A stretch of 64,000 nucleotides of DNA, taken from Gemmatimonadota bacterium (GTDB taxonomy: Bacteria; Gemmatimonadota; Gemmatimonadetes; Gemmatimonadales; Gemmatimonadaceae). The notes beneath the pieces were generated by a model. That model was given only the letters and a program-made list of their open reading frames with translations, was not told the DNA's origin and made no database searches. The stretch is from NCBI GenBank assembly GCA_016719105.1, contig JADKAQ010000046.1, forward strand, positions 186,001-250,000. Direction: 5' to 3'. Shown one piece after another: positions 43,082 through 53,200 of this stretch. Made by a program: the position numbers and the translations under genes. Positions within the stretch are counted from its first letter, which is position 1, and the number at the start of each line of letters is the position of its first letter.

Positions 43082-44122
43082 ATGGCGAGAACGACGGGCA
43101 CGACCACCCCGAAGGGGACCACCAGAGGATCGACCTCGAAGCCGTCGGCGGCACGCACGCGTACGCGACCGCTCGCGGGGCGCGTGGCGATCGTCGCCGG
43201 GGCGACGCGGGGCGCCGGGCGCGGGATCGCCGTTGCGTTAGGCGAGGCGGGGGCCACGGTGTATTGCAGCGGACGCAGCACCCGCGCGAAAGCGTCCCCA
43301 CTCGGGCGGCCGGAGACGATCGACGAGACGGCGGAACTGGTATCGGCCGCAGGCGGCGTGGGGATCGCCGTGCGCACCGACCATACCGATCGTGCCGACG
43401 TCGAAGCGCTGATGGCGCGCGTGCAGCGCGAGCACGGCGGCCTCGACCTCCTGGTCAACGACGTGTGGGGGGGCGATAGCGCGGGCGAGTGGCTCTGGCA
43501 GCCGCTCGCCGAGACCGATCTCGAAGGGGGGTGGGGGCTCATGCGGCAGGCGGTCTTCTCGCACCTGCTCACCGCCCAACTCGCGATCCCCCTCCTGCGC
43601 GGACGCACCCGTCCCCTCATCATCGAAGTCACCGACGGCGACACGTTGAGCTACCGCGGCGCGCTCTTCTACGACCTCATCAAGACGACGGTCATGCGCC
43701 TGGCCTTCACGATGAGCGTCGAACTGCGCCCCGATCGCATCGCGGCGATCGCCATCACCCCCGGCTTCCTGCGCTCCGAGGCCATGCTCGAGCTCTTTGG
43801 CGTGACGGAGGCGACGTGGCGCGAGGGGGTGAAGAAGGACCCGCACTTCATCGCCTCCGAATCGCCGGCGCTCGTGGGACGGGCGGTGGCCGCGCTCGCC
43901 GCCGACCGGAAGATCCTGGAGAAGAGCGGCCAGACCTTCAGCTCGTGGGAAGTGGCCCGCGAATTCGGACTGGTCGACACCGATGGCCGCCGCCCCGACT
44001 GGCTCGCACATTTCCAGCGCAAGCTCCCCGCCCGGCACCCCGGGCGCGCGTGGATGCAGGCCGGTCTCGACTGGCAGGACTCCATCAGGAAGCGCACGAA
44101 GTCCTTCCTCAAGCGCGTGTAG
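43082..44122 (+). CDS. Short-chain dehydrogenase/reductase
   Basis: SDR of 346 residues, longer than the classical 250. A Thr/Arg-rich N-terminal tail of about 30 residues precedes the cofactor loop AIVAGATRGAGRGIAVALGE (about 36-55). Active-site YDLIK (YxxxK) lies at about residue 200, with NDVWGG in place of the classical NNAG. The C-terminal extension (SGQTFSSWEVAREFGLVDTD, then WMQAGLDWQDSIRKRTKSFL) suggests a subgroup with its own substrate. ATG 43082 has GAGGGAG upstream. Substrate unknown. Confidence 0.85.
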   Translation: MARTTGTTTPKGTTRGSTSKPSAARTRTRPLAGRVAIVAGATRGAGRGIAVALGEAGATVYCSGRSTRAKASPLGRPETIDETAELVSAAGGVGIAVRTDHTDRADVEALMARVQREHGGLDLLVNDVWGGDSAGEWLWQPLAETDLEGGWGLMRQAVFSHLLTAQLAIPLLRGRTRPLIIEVTDGDTLSYRGALFYDLIKTTVMRLAFTMSVELRPDRIAAIAITPGFLRSEAMLELFGVTEATWREGVKKDPHFIASESPALVGRAVAALAADRKILEKSGQTFSSWEVAREFGLVDTDGRRPDWLAHFQRKLPARHPGRAWMQAGLDWQDSIRKRTKSFLKRV

Positions 44123-44147
44123 TCACCCGAGCTCCCGTCCTCGCCCT

Positions 44148-44681
44148 GTGCGCTACGTCGCCCTCCTGCGCGCCATCAACGTCGGCGGCCACACCGTCAA
44201 GATGGAGCAACTGCGCGCGCTCTTCGCCTCCATGGGCTTCACCGACGTGGAGACGGTCATCGCCAGCGGCAACGTGCTCTTCTCAACGCGCGCCGGAAAA
44301 CCGGAGTTACTGGAGGCGAAGATCGAACAGCAGCTGCAACGCGCCTTGGGCTACGAGGTCGCGACCTTCCTGCGTCAGCGCGAGGCGCTCGAGTCCATCG
44401 TCGCCTTCGATCCCCTTCCACTGATGGCCGCGCCGGCCGACGACTACGTGCTCTCGGTGGCCTTCCTCAAGGAGCCGCCAGTGCCTGAGGCCGAGCGCGC
44501 GCTCATCGCGCTGCGCAACGAGGTCGATGACTTCGTGGTTCGCGGGCGCGAAGTGTACTGGCTACGCCGCACGCGCCGCCTGGACTCGCAGGTGGCCGGC
44601 CCGCGATTCGAAAAGACGTTGCGCCTGCCAGCGACCGCCCGCAACATCACCACCGTACGTAAGCTGGCGCTCAAGGCCTGA
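44148..44681 (+). CDS. DUF1697 protein
   Basis: Protein of 177 residues with the DUF1697 opening RYVALLRAINVGGHTVKMEQ and the conserved TVIASGNVLFST and ATARNITTVRKL. Family function unknown; typical length about 175-180. GTG 44148 lies 25 bp after the SDR stop, so likely cotranscribed. Confidence 0.88.
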   Translation: MRYVALLRAINVGGHTVKMEQLRALFASMGFTDVETVIASGNVLFSTRAGKPELLEAKIEQQLQRALGYEVATFLRQREALESIVAFDPLPLMAAPADDYVLSVAFLKEPPVPEAERALIALRNEVDDFVVRGREVYWLRRTRRLDSQVAGPRFEKTLRLPATARNITTVRKLALKA

Positions 44682-44720
44682 GCGCCACCCTCCCTTTCCT
44701 CCACGACATCCTCACCCGCC

Positions 44721-45683
44721 ATGCATCGCGCCCGCGTGTCGCCACTTCGTCGTGTTGCCCCTCTCGTCGTCGCGCTCACGCTCGCCGGCTGCGGACCTCG
44801 TCATGCCGGCGGACCACTCCCGCGCGGCGCCGAGGCGGTGTCGCTGCAGGGGGAGGCGCTGTTCGCTCCCCCGATGCCGACCGCCCCGGTCGTGAGCGCC
44901 GACTCCGCCCTCGCCGCCTCGCCCGACGACCCCGACCGACTCCTCGCGGCCGCCACGGCGCGCGCCAACGCGTGGCGATTCCGCGACGCGATCGCGATGT
45001 ACGGGCGCGGTGCCGAGCGCTGGCCTAACGATGCGCGATTCCTCCGATTTCGCGGCCATCGCTACATCACCGTGCGACAGTTCGCCGACGCCGCCACCGA
45101 CCTCGATCGGGCGGCGCAGCTCGACTCCACCAACTTCGACGTCGTCTATCACCAGGGGCTCGCCCACTTCCTCCTGGGTCACTTCGATCGCGCGGCGGCG
45201 ATCTACCTCAAGTGCCTCGGCTTCTCCGAGAACGAGGCGCTGCGCGCGCGCGAGGCCTCCGGCGCGTATCGCAAGGGCTACCGCAGCTGCATGCGCATGG
45301 CGACCAACGACGACGACCGCGTCTCGATGACCGACTGGGCGTGGCGCGCCCTGGTGCGCGCGGGGCGCCGCGCCGAGGCCGATCGACTGCTCGCCCCAGT
45401 GCGCGAGGGAATGGCGATCAGCACCAATCGCTCGTACTACGAGAACCTCATGATGTACAAGGGGCTGCGCACCCCCGAGCAGGTGCTGCAGGCGGCCAGC
45501 GCCGACTCGGTCCGATTCTCGACCAGCGGCTACTCGGTGGGACACTACCTCCTGGTCCGCGGCGATTCGGCGCGCGCCTTCGAGATGTTCGAACGCGTGG
45601 TGGACGGCCCGCACTGGTCGGGGTTCGGCGTGATCGGGGCCGAGGTGGAGTTGGCGCGGCGAGGAAGGAAACGCGGCTCCTGA
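44721..45683 (+). CDS. TPR lipoprotein
   Basis: Protein of 320 residues with a lipoprotein signal (RRVAPLVVALTLAGC, Cys24). The mature part has tetratricopeptide-like repeats: FRDAIAMYGRGAERWPNDAR, FADAATDLDRAAQLDSTNF, and HFLLGHFDRAAAIYLKCLG. Probably a periplasmic or surface scaffold; partner unknown. Begins 39 bp after the DUF1697 stop. Confidence 0.8.
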   Translation: MHRARVSPLRRVAPLVVALTLAGCGPRHAGGPLPRGAEAVSLQGEALFAPPMPTAPVVSADSALAASPDDPDRLLAAATARANAWRFRDAIAMYGRGAERWPNDARFLRFRGHRYITVRQFADAATDLDRAAQLDSTNFDVVYHQGLAHFLLGHFDRAAAIYLKCLGFSENEALRAREASGAYRKGYRSCMRMATNDDDRVSMTDWAWRALVRAGRRAEADRLLAPVREGMAISTNRSYYENLMMYKGLRTPEQVLQAASADSVRFSTSGYSVGHYLLVRGDSARAFEMFERVVDGPHWSGFGVIGAEVELARRGRKRGS

Positions 45684-45773
45684 TCCGCATCGCTCGTTCG
45701 GGGAGCTTGCCGGAGACGCGATGCTGACCTAGGCTGCGGCTGCGTCTGCGTCCCAATCCCCGGCCGCCCCCTC

Positions 45774-47348
45774 ATGCAGCCGTTCCAGCCCGTCATCTTC
45801 GCGATCGCCGTCGCCGCGCTCGTCATCGCGCTCACCGCGTTGGCCAGGCGGCTCCCCGTCCCGACGCCGATCCTGCAGGTCATCGCTGGACTCGCGATCG
45901 GCTTCGTCCCCGGGATCAGGATCCCGGAGCTGGAGCCCGACCTCGTCTTCTTCGTCTTCCTCCCGCCCATCCTCTGGGCCGCGGCGTTCTTCACGTCGCT
46001 GCGCGAGTTCAAGTCGAACCTACGCCCCATCGGGCTGCTCGCCGTGGGGTTGGTCCTCGCGACAACGGGGGCGGTTGCCGTGGCGATCCACGCGCTCCTG
46101 CCGGGGATCCCCTGGGCCGTGGCGGTCGCGTTGGGAGCGATCGTCTCTCCGCCGGATGCGGTGGCCGCAGCCGCCATCGTCTCGCGACTGCCGGTACCGC
46201 GTCGCGTGGTGGTGATCCTGGAGGGTGAAAGCCTCATCAACGATGCGTCTGCGCTGGTGCTGTATCGCACCGCGGTTGCGGCAGCGGTGACGGGGGCGTT
46301 CAGCATGGGCGAGTCGGTGGTACGCTTCTTCATCGATGCCGGGGTGGGTGCCGTCATCGGGCTCGCAGTCGGCTGGCTCATCATTCGCGCAGCCCGGTGG
46401 ACGCAGGATGCGCTGGCCGAGACGCTGCTGACGCTCGCCGGCCCGTACGTGGCCTGGGTCGCGGCCGAGTCGCTGCACGTGTCGGCGGTCCTCGCCTGCG
46501 TGGCGGGGGGGCTCTACGTGCGCCAGCACCTGTCGACCACCGTCTCGCCGATGTCGCGCGTGCAGGCACGCGCCGTCTGGGACCTGGTGGTCTTCCTCTT
46601 CAACGCCCTCATCTTCCTCATCCTCGGCGCACAGGTGGTGCCGCTGCTGGAGGCGGTGTCGCACGCCACGTTAGGCATGCTGCTGATGACCGGGGTGGTC
46701 GTGAGCCTTGTCGCCATCGTCGTCCGCATGGCGTGGGTGCCGGTGGCCACGTACCTGCCACGCTACGTCAGCGCCGAGATGCGGCGGCGCGATCCGTCCC
46801 CGCACTGGAAGCCCGTCTTCCTGATCGCCTGGACGGCGATGCGCGGGATCGTGTCGCTGGCATCGGCGCTTGCCCTCCCGCGCGTGCTCGCCGACGGATC
46901 GCCGTTCCCCTTCCGCGCCGAGATCATCATCATCACGATGTGCGTCATCGTGGTCACGCTGGTGCTGCAGGGGTTGTCGCTGGCGCCGATCATTCGGTCG
47001 TTCGACTTCGCCCCCGAGCAGGGGCACCACGAAGAGGAACGACTGGCGCGTCGCGAGGCGCTGCGGCGCGGGGCCGAGGCGTTGGATGACATGTCGCGGG
47101 AGCCCTGGGCCGACGCGCGCGACGTCGAGTGGCTGCGCCACGAGCTCCGGGACCGGGTGCACCTGCACGAGCAGCATGAAGGCGGCCCCACGTCGCGGCA
47201 CCGCCTGCGCCGGGGGATGATTCACGCCGAGCGCCGCGTCCTGGTGCGCCTGCGCAACGAGGGGGCGATCTCGGATGAAGTGCCGCGCGAGCTCGAACAG
47301 GAACTCGACTTCGAGGCCATTCGCGTAGGGGCGGGCGAGCAGCGCTGA
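45774..47348 (+). CDS. CPA1 Na+/H+ antiporter (NhaP type)
   Basis: Membrane protein of 524 residues with about twelve helices, then a charged cytoplasmic tail (from about 410). CPA1 signatures: FVFLPPILWAAAFFTSLREF (about 62-81), GAIVSPPDAVAAAAIVSRLP, and the conserved LEGESLINDASALVLYRTAV with the ion-binding Asp. The tail contains repeated Arg/Glu-rich helices. Expected role is exchange of Na+ or K+ for protons in the inner membrane. The stop is followed by degenerate 17-bp repeats. Confidence 0.92.
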   Translation: MQPFQPVIFAIAVAALVIALTALARRLPVPTPILQVIAGLAIGFVPGIRIPELEPDLVFFVFLPPILWAAAFFTSLREFKSNLRPIGLLAVGLVLATTGAVAVAIHALLPGIPWAVAVALGAIVSPPDAVAAAAIVSRLPVPRRVVVILEGESLINDASALVLYRTAVAAAVTGAFSMGESVVRFFIDAGVGAVIGLAVGWLIIRAARWTQDALAETLLTLAGPYVAWVAAESLHVSAVLACVAGGLYVRQHLSTTVSPMSRVQARAVWDLVVFLFNALIFLILGAQVVPLLEAVSHATLGMLLMTGVVVSLVAIVVRMAWVPVATYLPRYVSAEMRRRDPSPHWKPVFLIAWTAMRGIVSLASALALPRVLADGSPFPFRAEIIIITMCVIVVTLVLQGLSLAPIIRSFDFAPEQGHHEEERLARREALRRGAEALDDMSREPWADARDVEWLRHELRDRVHLHEQHEGGPTSRHRLRRGMIHAERRVLVRLRNEGAISDEVPRELEQELDFEAIRVGAGEQR

Positions 47349-47383
47349 CCGCGGGGAGCGCGCGCGGCCTCACCCCGTCGCGC

Positions 47384-47441
47384 CATCACGCCGAAAGTGC
47401 GATCACGCCCCAGCTGCGACCACGCCCCGTGCAATCACGCC
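47384..47441. repeat. Degenerate 17-bp repeat, four copies
   Basis: The core (A/C)TCACGCC-type octamer ATCACGCC occurs at 47385, 47402, 47419 (as ACCACGCC) and 47434, spaced 17, 17 and 15 nt. It lies between convergent antiporter and channel genes and includes the last codons of the channel gene. Confidence 0.55.
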
Positions 47442-48457
47442 GACGGCGCGATGAGCTCCCGAGGTGCCGGCGTGCTGGTGGCCCCTTCCTCCAGGCGATC
47501 GGTGCGGTCGAGCCGCTCGACATCGATGGCGATGATGCCGTCAGCTGCACTGGCGAAGATGTCGGCGAACCTCACGTCCCACCGCACCTCGTCCCACAGG
47601 TACGACGCGCGCGTCGTCACCCGCGTGGAGAAGGTCTCCTCGTGTGCATTCACGAGGATGAGGATCTCCGCCTCCGCCTTGTGCAGGAGGTCGGGCGTCA
47701 TCCCCCGCAACGGGCTCGCGGCGGTGATGGGGTGCACCACGGTCCAGTGCAGCGTGAAGAACTCCACCGACTTCCGCTCCAGCTCGAGCTGGTGGAATCG
47801 CCGCTCGCGCCGCCCGTCCACTTCTTCGAAGAGGGCGAGGCTCACGCGCACCTGCACGTCGGTCAACTCGCTAGGCTGCAGGTTGACGACGCGAAACATG
47901 AGCCCGCGTCCGCCGCGATACGGCGCGATGACCGCCGATTCGCTGAAGCGCAGCCGCATCCGAGGCCGGGTAAGGCGGGCGATGAGGAGCCCGGCGATGC
48001 CGACCATGATGAAGGGCCCGACGAGCGACTCGAAGACGACGAGCCACTGCGCCGTGGTCCCCGCCGCGTACATCGGGGCAGTCCCGGTGGTGGTGAAGAT
48101 GCCCACACTGAAGGAGAAGGCGCGCAGGAAGGGATCGTCCATGGCGAGCAGCTCCTGCCCGCGGATCGTGTCGCTCCCGAGCGCGCCGTACGCGAGGGCA
48201 AAGACGCCATTCACCAGCAGGAGCGCCGCCAGCGCCCACATGAGAAATGCAGTCCACGAGGCGGAGAGCGCCCGCAGGTAGGCGTGCTCGAGGCGCTGCG
48301 GCCCCAGCCCGTACTTACGGCTGTTGGGCATGCCATCGCGGCCGAGGAAGCGGCCACGCGCCTGCTGGGCCACGACTCGGCCGAAGCCAAGGTCCTCGCG
48401 CTCAGCGACCACCGGTTCGGGTGCGTTCGGGGCGGGGAGCGAGCGGTTGTCGGTCAC
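47435..48457 (-). CDS. Inward-rectifier-type ion channel with atypical filter
   Basis: Protein of 340 residues. Two membrane helices (about 66-92 and 138-162) flank a pore loop AFSFSVGIFTTTGTAPMY; then comes a cytoplasmic immunoglobulin-like domain (VRVSLALFEE, REFHQL-like RRFHQLELERKSVEFFTLHW, HPITAASPLRG) matching the KirBac/IRK C-terminal domain. The normal K+ filter TxGYG is replaced by TTGTA (residues 123-127), so ion selectivity is uncertain. GTG 48457 overlaps the stop of the upstream DUF885 gene (GTGA), indicating cotranscription. Confidence 0.8.
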   Translation of the reverse strand: MTDNRSLPAPNAPEPVVAEREDLGFGRVVAQQARGRFLGRDGMPNSRKYGLGPQRLEHAYLRALSASWTAFLMWALAALLLVNGVFALAYGALGSDTIRGQELLAMDDPFLRAFSFSVGIFTTTGTAPMYAAGTTAQWLVVFESLVGPFIMVGIAGLLIARLTRPRMRLRFSESAVIAPYRGGRGLMFRVVNLQPSELTDVQVRVSLALFEEVDGRRERRFHQLELERKSVEFFTLHWTVVHPITAASPLRGMTPDLLHKAEAEILILVNAHEETFSTRVTTRASYLWDEVRWDVRFADIFASAADGIIAIDVERLDRTDRLEEGATSTPAPRELIAPSA

Positions 48458-50109
48458 GGGCGCAGCATCTTTCGCACGTCGTCTCGCAGCTCACCGGTCA
48501 TCTCCCACTCGACGAGCGAGGCGGGGACGAGCCCCACCGCATCGAAGGCGGCCATGTACTGCCGCATCGAGAAGGACTCACCCAGCTGCTGCCGCCGCCG
48601 CATCAGGAGGCGGTCGAGCATCAGCTTGCCGATGACGTAGCTGGTGCCGTACCCCGGTTGCTGCAGGTACAGGTGCTGCTCGAAGCGCACCAGGTTCCCC
48701 TTGATCGACAGCCAGCCGCGCGGAACGTTGGCCACCGTGAACTCGGCCGCTTGCTCGAGCGTGGCCTGGTTGGCGTGCATGCGCAGGTCGCCTAACGCGC
48801 GAGCGGCGCGCTGCGCCAGGAGGATGTAGATCAGCTCACGCGAGCGCGGGCGCGCATCGAACATCCCCGCCTGCAGCATCTGCTCCTCCCACCCCGTGGC
48901 GTGGCCCTCGGTGCGCGAGATGAAGATGTTGTAGAGCAGCGGGCCACGCCGGATGGGGTTGGCGTGCGGTTCGTGCTTCATGAAGCCGAGGTCGAACCAG
49001 TGGTAACCGTGCGTGCGCATGACCACGGGGTCGCGATAGTCCACCTGGTGGAAGAACTCGAGGGGCCCCGACGAGAAGCGTCCCAGCCGCTCGCGCAGCG
49101 CCTGGTCCATCCATGGCTTCACCGTGTAGAGGTCGTGCTCGCGCAGGTAGTCCAGGTACTCGGCGATCGACGCGCCGAAGCGTCGGTCGAAGTCGCCGGC
49201 CGTTGCGATCGGGTCCTGCTTCGGAAGCCTGGCGTTGCGCAGCTCCTCGAGCGCGAGGAAGGAGTGCGAACGCGCCAGCTCACGCTGCATCAGCAGTACC
49301 TCGTCGGCCCAGCTATAGGGGACGAGCATGACGTGCTTGAGGTACCAGTCGTAGTTGGCGATGCCGATCCCCGACGCGCCGGTCTTGCGCGAGGCGCGCG
49401 CCTCGAGCCAGGTGACCAGCGAGTCGGTGGCGGCGCGCGCCGCCGCCACGCTGGCGCGCAGCGACGCCGGCTCACTCGTCAGGCGTTCGGCAAAACGGGC
49501 GAGTTCACCCGACTGGTCGCGAATGGCGCCGATGCCGTAGTGCCAGATGTCGCGCTGGTCGCCTACGAGATTCGTACGCGCCTGCGCGAGGAGCGGCGGG
49601 ATGGCTCGCATCCCCGCCTCGATCGTGGCGGCATCGCCCGCCGAGAGCGGATAGGCGTAGCTCCACAGCTCGATCGAGCCGTAGGCGAAGGGACCCTCGC
49701 GCGCCGGCTGGTCGCTCTGGTCGCTGAAGACGGTGACGTAGTACGCCGGATTGTTGGCCCACGGCTTGAGCACGCGATGATCGAAGTCGAGCCCATTCAT
49801 CTCGGCTCGCACGACTTGGTAGTCCACCTGCTGCGCCACGCTCCACCCCGTCGTGTCGAAGGCGGCGAGGCGGCGCTTCATGGAGGTGAGCGCGCGATAC
49901 TGCGCCGTCATCGCCGGGGCGGTGTAGTCGGGGACGCCGTCGACGAGCTTCGGGCGCTGGAACTGTCGCCACTCGGTGAAGAAGCGCACCAGGTCGTCGT
50001 GCGAGCGCAGGCGTTGCGGCTGGCCGGCCGGTGCCGCCTGCGACGACGCGACGGTGGAGACGAGGACGAGCGCCGTGAGCGCGCGCAGGAGGGGTGACGA
50101 GTGACGCAT
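48454..50109 (-). CDS. DUF885 exported protein
   Basis: Protein of 551 residues with signal peptide (LLRALTALVLVSTVASSQAA). DUF885 is a large helical, M3-like-fold family, suspected hydrolases. Family parts include YRDPVVMRTHGYHWFDLGFM, the conserved EGHATGWEEQMLQAGMF, and QQPGYGTSYVIGKLMLDRLL. In many members the corresponding EGW motif is thought catalytic. Role unproven. ATG 50109 opens the signal peptide; GTGA overlap with the downstream channel gene. Confidence 0.82.
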   Translation of the reverse strand: MRHSSPLLRALTALVLVSTVASSQAAPAGQPQRLRSHDDLVRFFTEWRQFQRPKLVDGVPDYTAPAMTAQYRALTSMKRRLAAFDTTGWSVAQQVDYQVVRAEMNGLDFDHRVLKPWANNPAYYVTVFSDQSDQPAREGPFAYGSIELWSYAYPLSAGDAATIEAGMRAIPPLLAQARTNLVGDQRDIWHYGIGAIRDQSGELARFAERLTSEPASLRASVAAARAATDSLVTWLEARASRKTGASGIGIANYDWYLKHVMLVPYSWADEVLLMQRELARSHSFLALEELRNARLPKQDPIATAGDFDRRFGASIAEYLDYLREHDLYTVKPWMDQALRERLGRFSSGPLEFFHQVDYRDPVVMRTHGYHWFDLGFMKHEPHANPIRRGPLLYNIFISRTEGHATGWEEQMLQAGMFDARPRSRELIYILLAQRAARALGDLRMHANQATLEQAAEFTVANVPRGWLSIKGNLVRFEQHLYLQQPGYGTSYVIGKLMLDRLLMRRRQQLGESFSMRQYMAAFDAVGLVPASLVEWEMTGELRDDVRKMLRP

Positions 50110-50259
50110 GGGACGGGGAGCGAAGGGGGAGAACGCTGGCGAACAGTGGGCCCCCCCGCCGCCCCGCGTCAAGCACACCCCGCCCACGTCCCCGGAAAGG
50201 CGAAGGCGCCCGGCGCCGATCCCGCGGCACCGAGCGCCCTGTACTGTCCGTCCGGCGCC

Positions 50260-53200
50260 TCAGTCGCCCGCCGCCCCGGCCTCCGCACCTAACGGCAGCG
50301 GAACCTTCATCTCCTTGCGCCCCAGGACCTTCGCCGACAGATCGTCCAGCAGCGTGTACACCACCGGCACGATGAAGAGCGTGAGGAGCGTCGACGTGAT
50401 CAACCCGCCGATGACCGCATGCGCCATCGGGGCGCGCTGCTCGGCCCCCTCGCCGATGGCCAGCGCCAGCGGGAGCATGCCGAAGATCATCGCCGCCGTG
50501 GTCATGATGATCGGGCGCACGCGGATGCGCGCCGAGTTGAGGATCGCCGTGCGGCGGTCCTTCCCGGCCTCGCGTTCCTTGTTCACGAAGTCGATCAGCA
50601 GGATCCCGTTCTTGGTCACCAGCCCCATGAGCATGATGATGCCGATCATCGACATCACGTTGAGCGACCCCTTGGTGACCAGGAGGCCGAGCGCGACGCC
50701 CAGGAACGAGAGCGGGAGCGCGAGCATGATCGACAGCGGCTGGATGAACGAGCCGAAGATCGAGGCGATGATGAGATAGATGAAGACGACCGCGAGGAGC
50801 AACGCCTCGAGCACGAAGCCCTTGGTCTCGGTGAGGTTCTGCACGTCGCCGCCAAAGATCGTGCGGTAGCCGGTCGGGAGCCCGATGGTCTCGAGCGCCT
50901 TCTTGGCATCATCCGCGACGTTCCCCATGCTGAACCCGGGGAGCACGCCGGCCGAGATGGAGACGCGCCGCTCGAGGTAGCCGCGCTCGATCTGCTGCGG
51001 ACCAACGCCCGGGCGGATCTCGGCGACCTGCGACAGGGGGATCGTGACCGGCATCCCGGTCCGCGTATCGATGTTGTTGCTGAGCACCGGGATGCGCGCG
51101 ACGTCCTCGGCGGAGACACGCGAGGAGTCGGGGTAGACCACCATCACGTCGTGCGAATAGCCATCCGGATCCTCCCAGCGGGTGGCGCGCTGCCCCTGGA
51201 AGAGCGGCTGCAACGTGCCACCGATCGTCTGCATCGCCAGGCCGGCGGCCCACGCCTGCTGGCGATCGACGCGCACGTCGAGCTGCGGGATCTCGCCTTC
51301 ATCCGACGACGACGGCTCGGCCACCCCCGGCACGGCACGCACCGTCTGCAGTACCTGCTCGGCCGCCAGCTTCAGGCGTGTAGGCTCCGGCCCCTGCACG
51401 TAGATCTGGATCGGCTGGCGGAAGCCGCCGAAGATCGACGATGAGCCAGTGATCTGCGGGCGCACGCCGGGGACCTGCGCCAGCTTCACGCGCAGCTCGT
51501 TCTGGATCTGGAACATCGTCTTGGTGCGCTCGTGCTTGGGCTTGAGTCGCACGAAGATCTGCCCGCCGTTGGAGCCGCGCGACATGCCGCCGCCACCGCC
51601 CGCCTGCAGCGTGAGGAAGGCAACCTCGGGCTGCTGGCGCAGGAAGGCCACGACTTCGCTCCCCTTCTTCACCGTGTACTCGATGCGCGAGCCCGGCGGG
51701 ACGCGGTACGACACGTTGAACTCGCCGGCGTCGTAGTCAGGCAGCCAGGTGAAGCCGAGGATCGGGAAGAGCATGAAGGCGCCGGCAATCGACGCCACGG
51801 CCAGCCCCACCATCGTCGCGCGATGATCGAGCGCCCACGACAGCCCGTTGCGGTACTTCTCCGACATCCGCTCGAACCAGTCGTCGAAGGCGAAGGCCAC
51901 CTTTCGCAGCGGGTTCCGCGTCTTCTGGCGGGTCTCGCTGTGCCCGCCGTGCTCGACCTCGGGGTCGGGCCAGATGCTCGACAGCATCGGGTCGAGAGTG
52001 AACGACACGAAGAGCGACACCAGCACCGCGAAGGCGACGGTGACACCAAACTGGAAGAAGATCATCCCGATCTGCCCGCCCATGAAGGCGACGGGGACGA
52101 AGACCGCGACGACCGCCAGCGTGGTGGAGAGCACCGCCAGCCCGATCTCGTCGGTCCCTTCCTTGGCGGCCCGATAGTGGTCTTTCCCCATCTCCAGGTG
52201 GCGCACGATGTTCTCGCGCACCACGATCGCATCGTCGATGAGCAGCCCGATCGCCAGCGACAACGCCAGCAGCGTCATCGTGTTCAGCGTGAAGTTGAAG
52301 ACCCACATCACGAAGAACGCCGAGATGATCGAGACCGGGAGGGTGAGCCCGGTGATGACGGTCGAGCGCCAGGAGTTGAGGAAGAGGTAGATGATCGCGA
52401 TGGTGAGCACCGCGCCCAGGATGATCGACAGCTCCACGTCGGCCAGCGACTCGCGGATCTTGATCGAGTCGTCGCGGATGAGCGTGAGCTGGATGTCGGC
52501 GGGGAGCGACTTCTGCAGCTCCTCGACGACCAGCTTCACCCCGTCCGACACGGCGACGGTGTTGGAGCCGGTGATCTTGAGGACTTCGAGGGAGACCGAC
52601 GGGACGAGCGTTTCCCCGTCGTTGATGAACGAGGCCGAGCGGCGATCGGCGAAACCATCCACCACGTTCGCCACGTCACGGATGCGAATTGGCGTTCCGT
52701 TGCGGACGGTGACGACCACGTCCCGGAACGCCATGGGGTCGCGGATCTTCCCGGTGACGCGCACGAGACGCTCGGTTTCACCACGGAAGACGCGTCCGGC
52801 CGGCGTCTCCTGGTTCTCGCGCGCCAGCGCCTGCGACACCTGCGCCGGCGAGATGCCATAGGCCACCAGCGCCTCGGCGTTGAGCTGTACGCGGATCTGG
52901 CGCGTGGAGCCGCCGTTGACGTTCACGCCGCCCACGCCCGGAACACTCTCGAAGCGCGGCTTGATCGTCTGCTCGGCCAGGTCGGTGAGCTCGCGGATCG
53001 GGCGTTCGTCCGAGCGCATCGACACCGACATGATCGGGCGATCGTTCGGGTCGAAGCGCATGATGACCGGGTCATCGATGTCAGGCGGGAGCTGCCGGCG
53101 GATGCGGGCGATCTTGGCGATGACTTCCTGCTGCGCCTCGACGGGGTTCATGCCGAGCTGCAGCATGAGGCGCACGCTGGAGTTTCCCTCCGACGACGTC

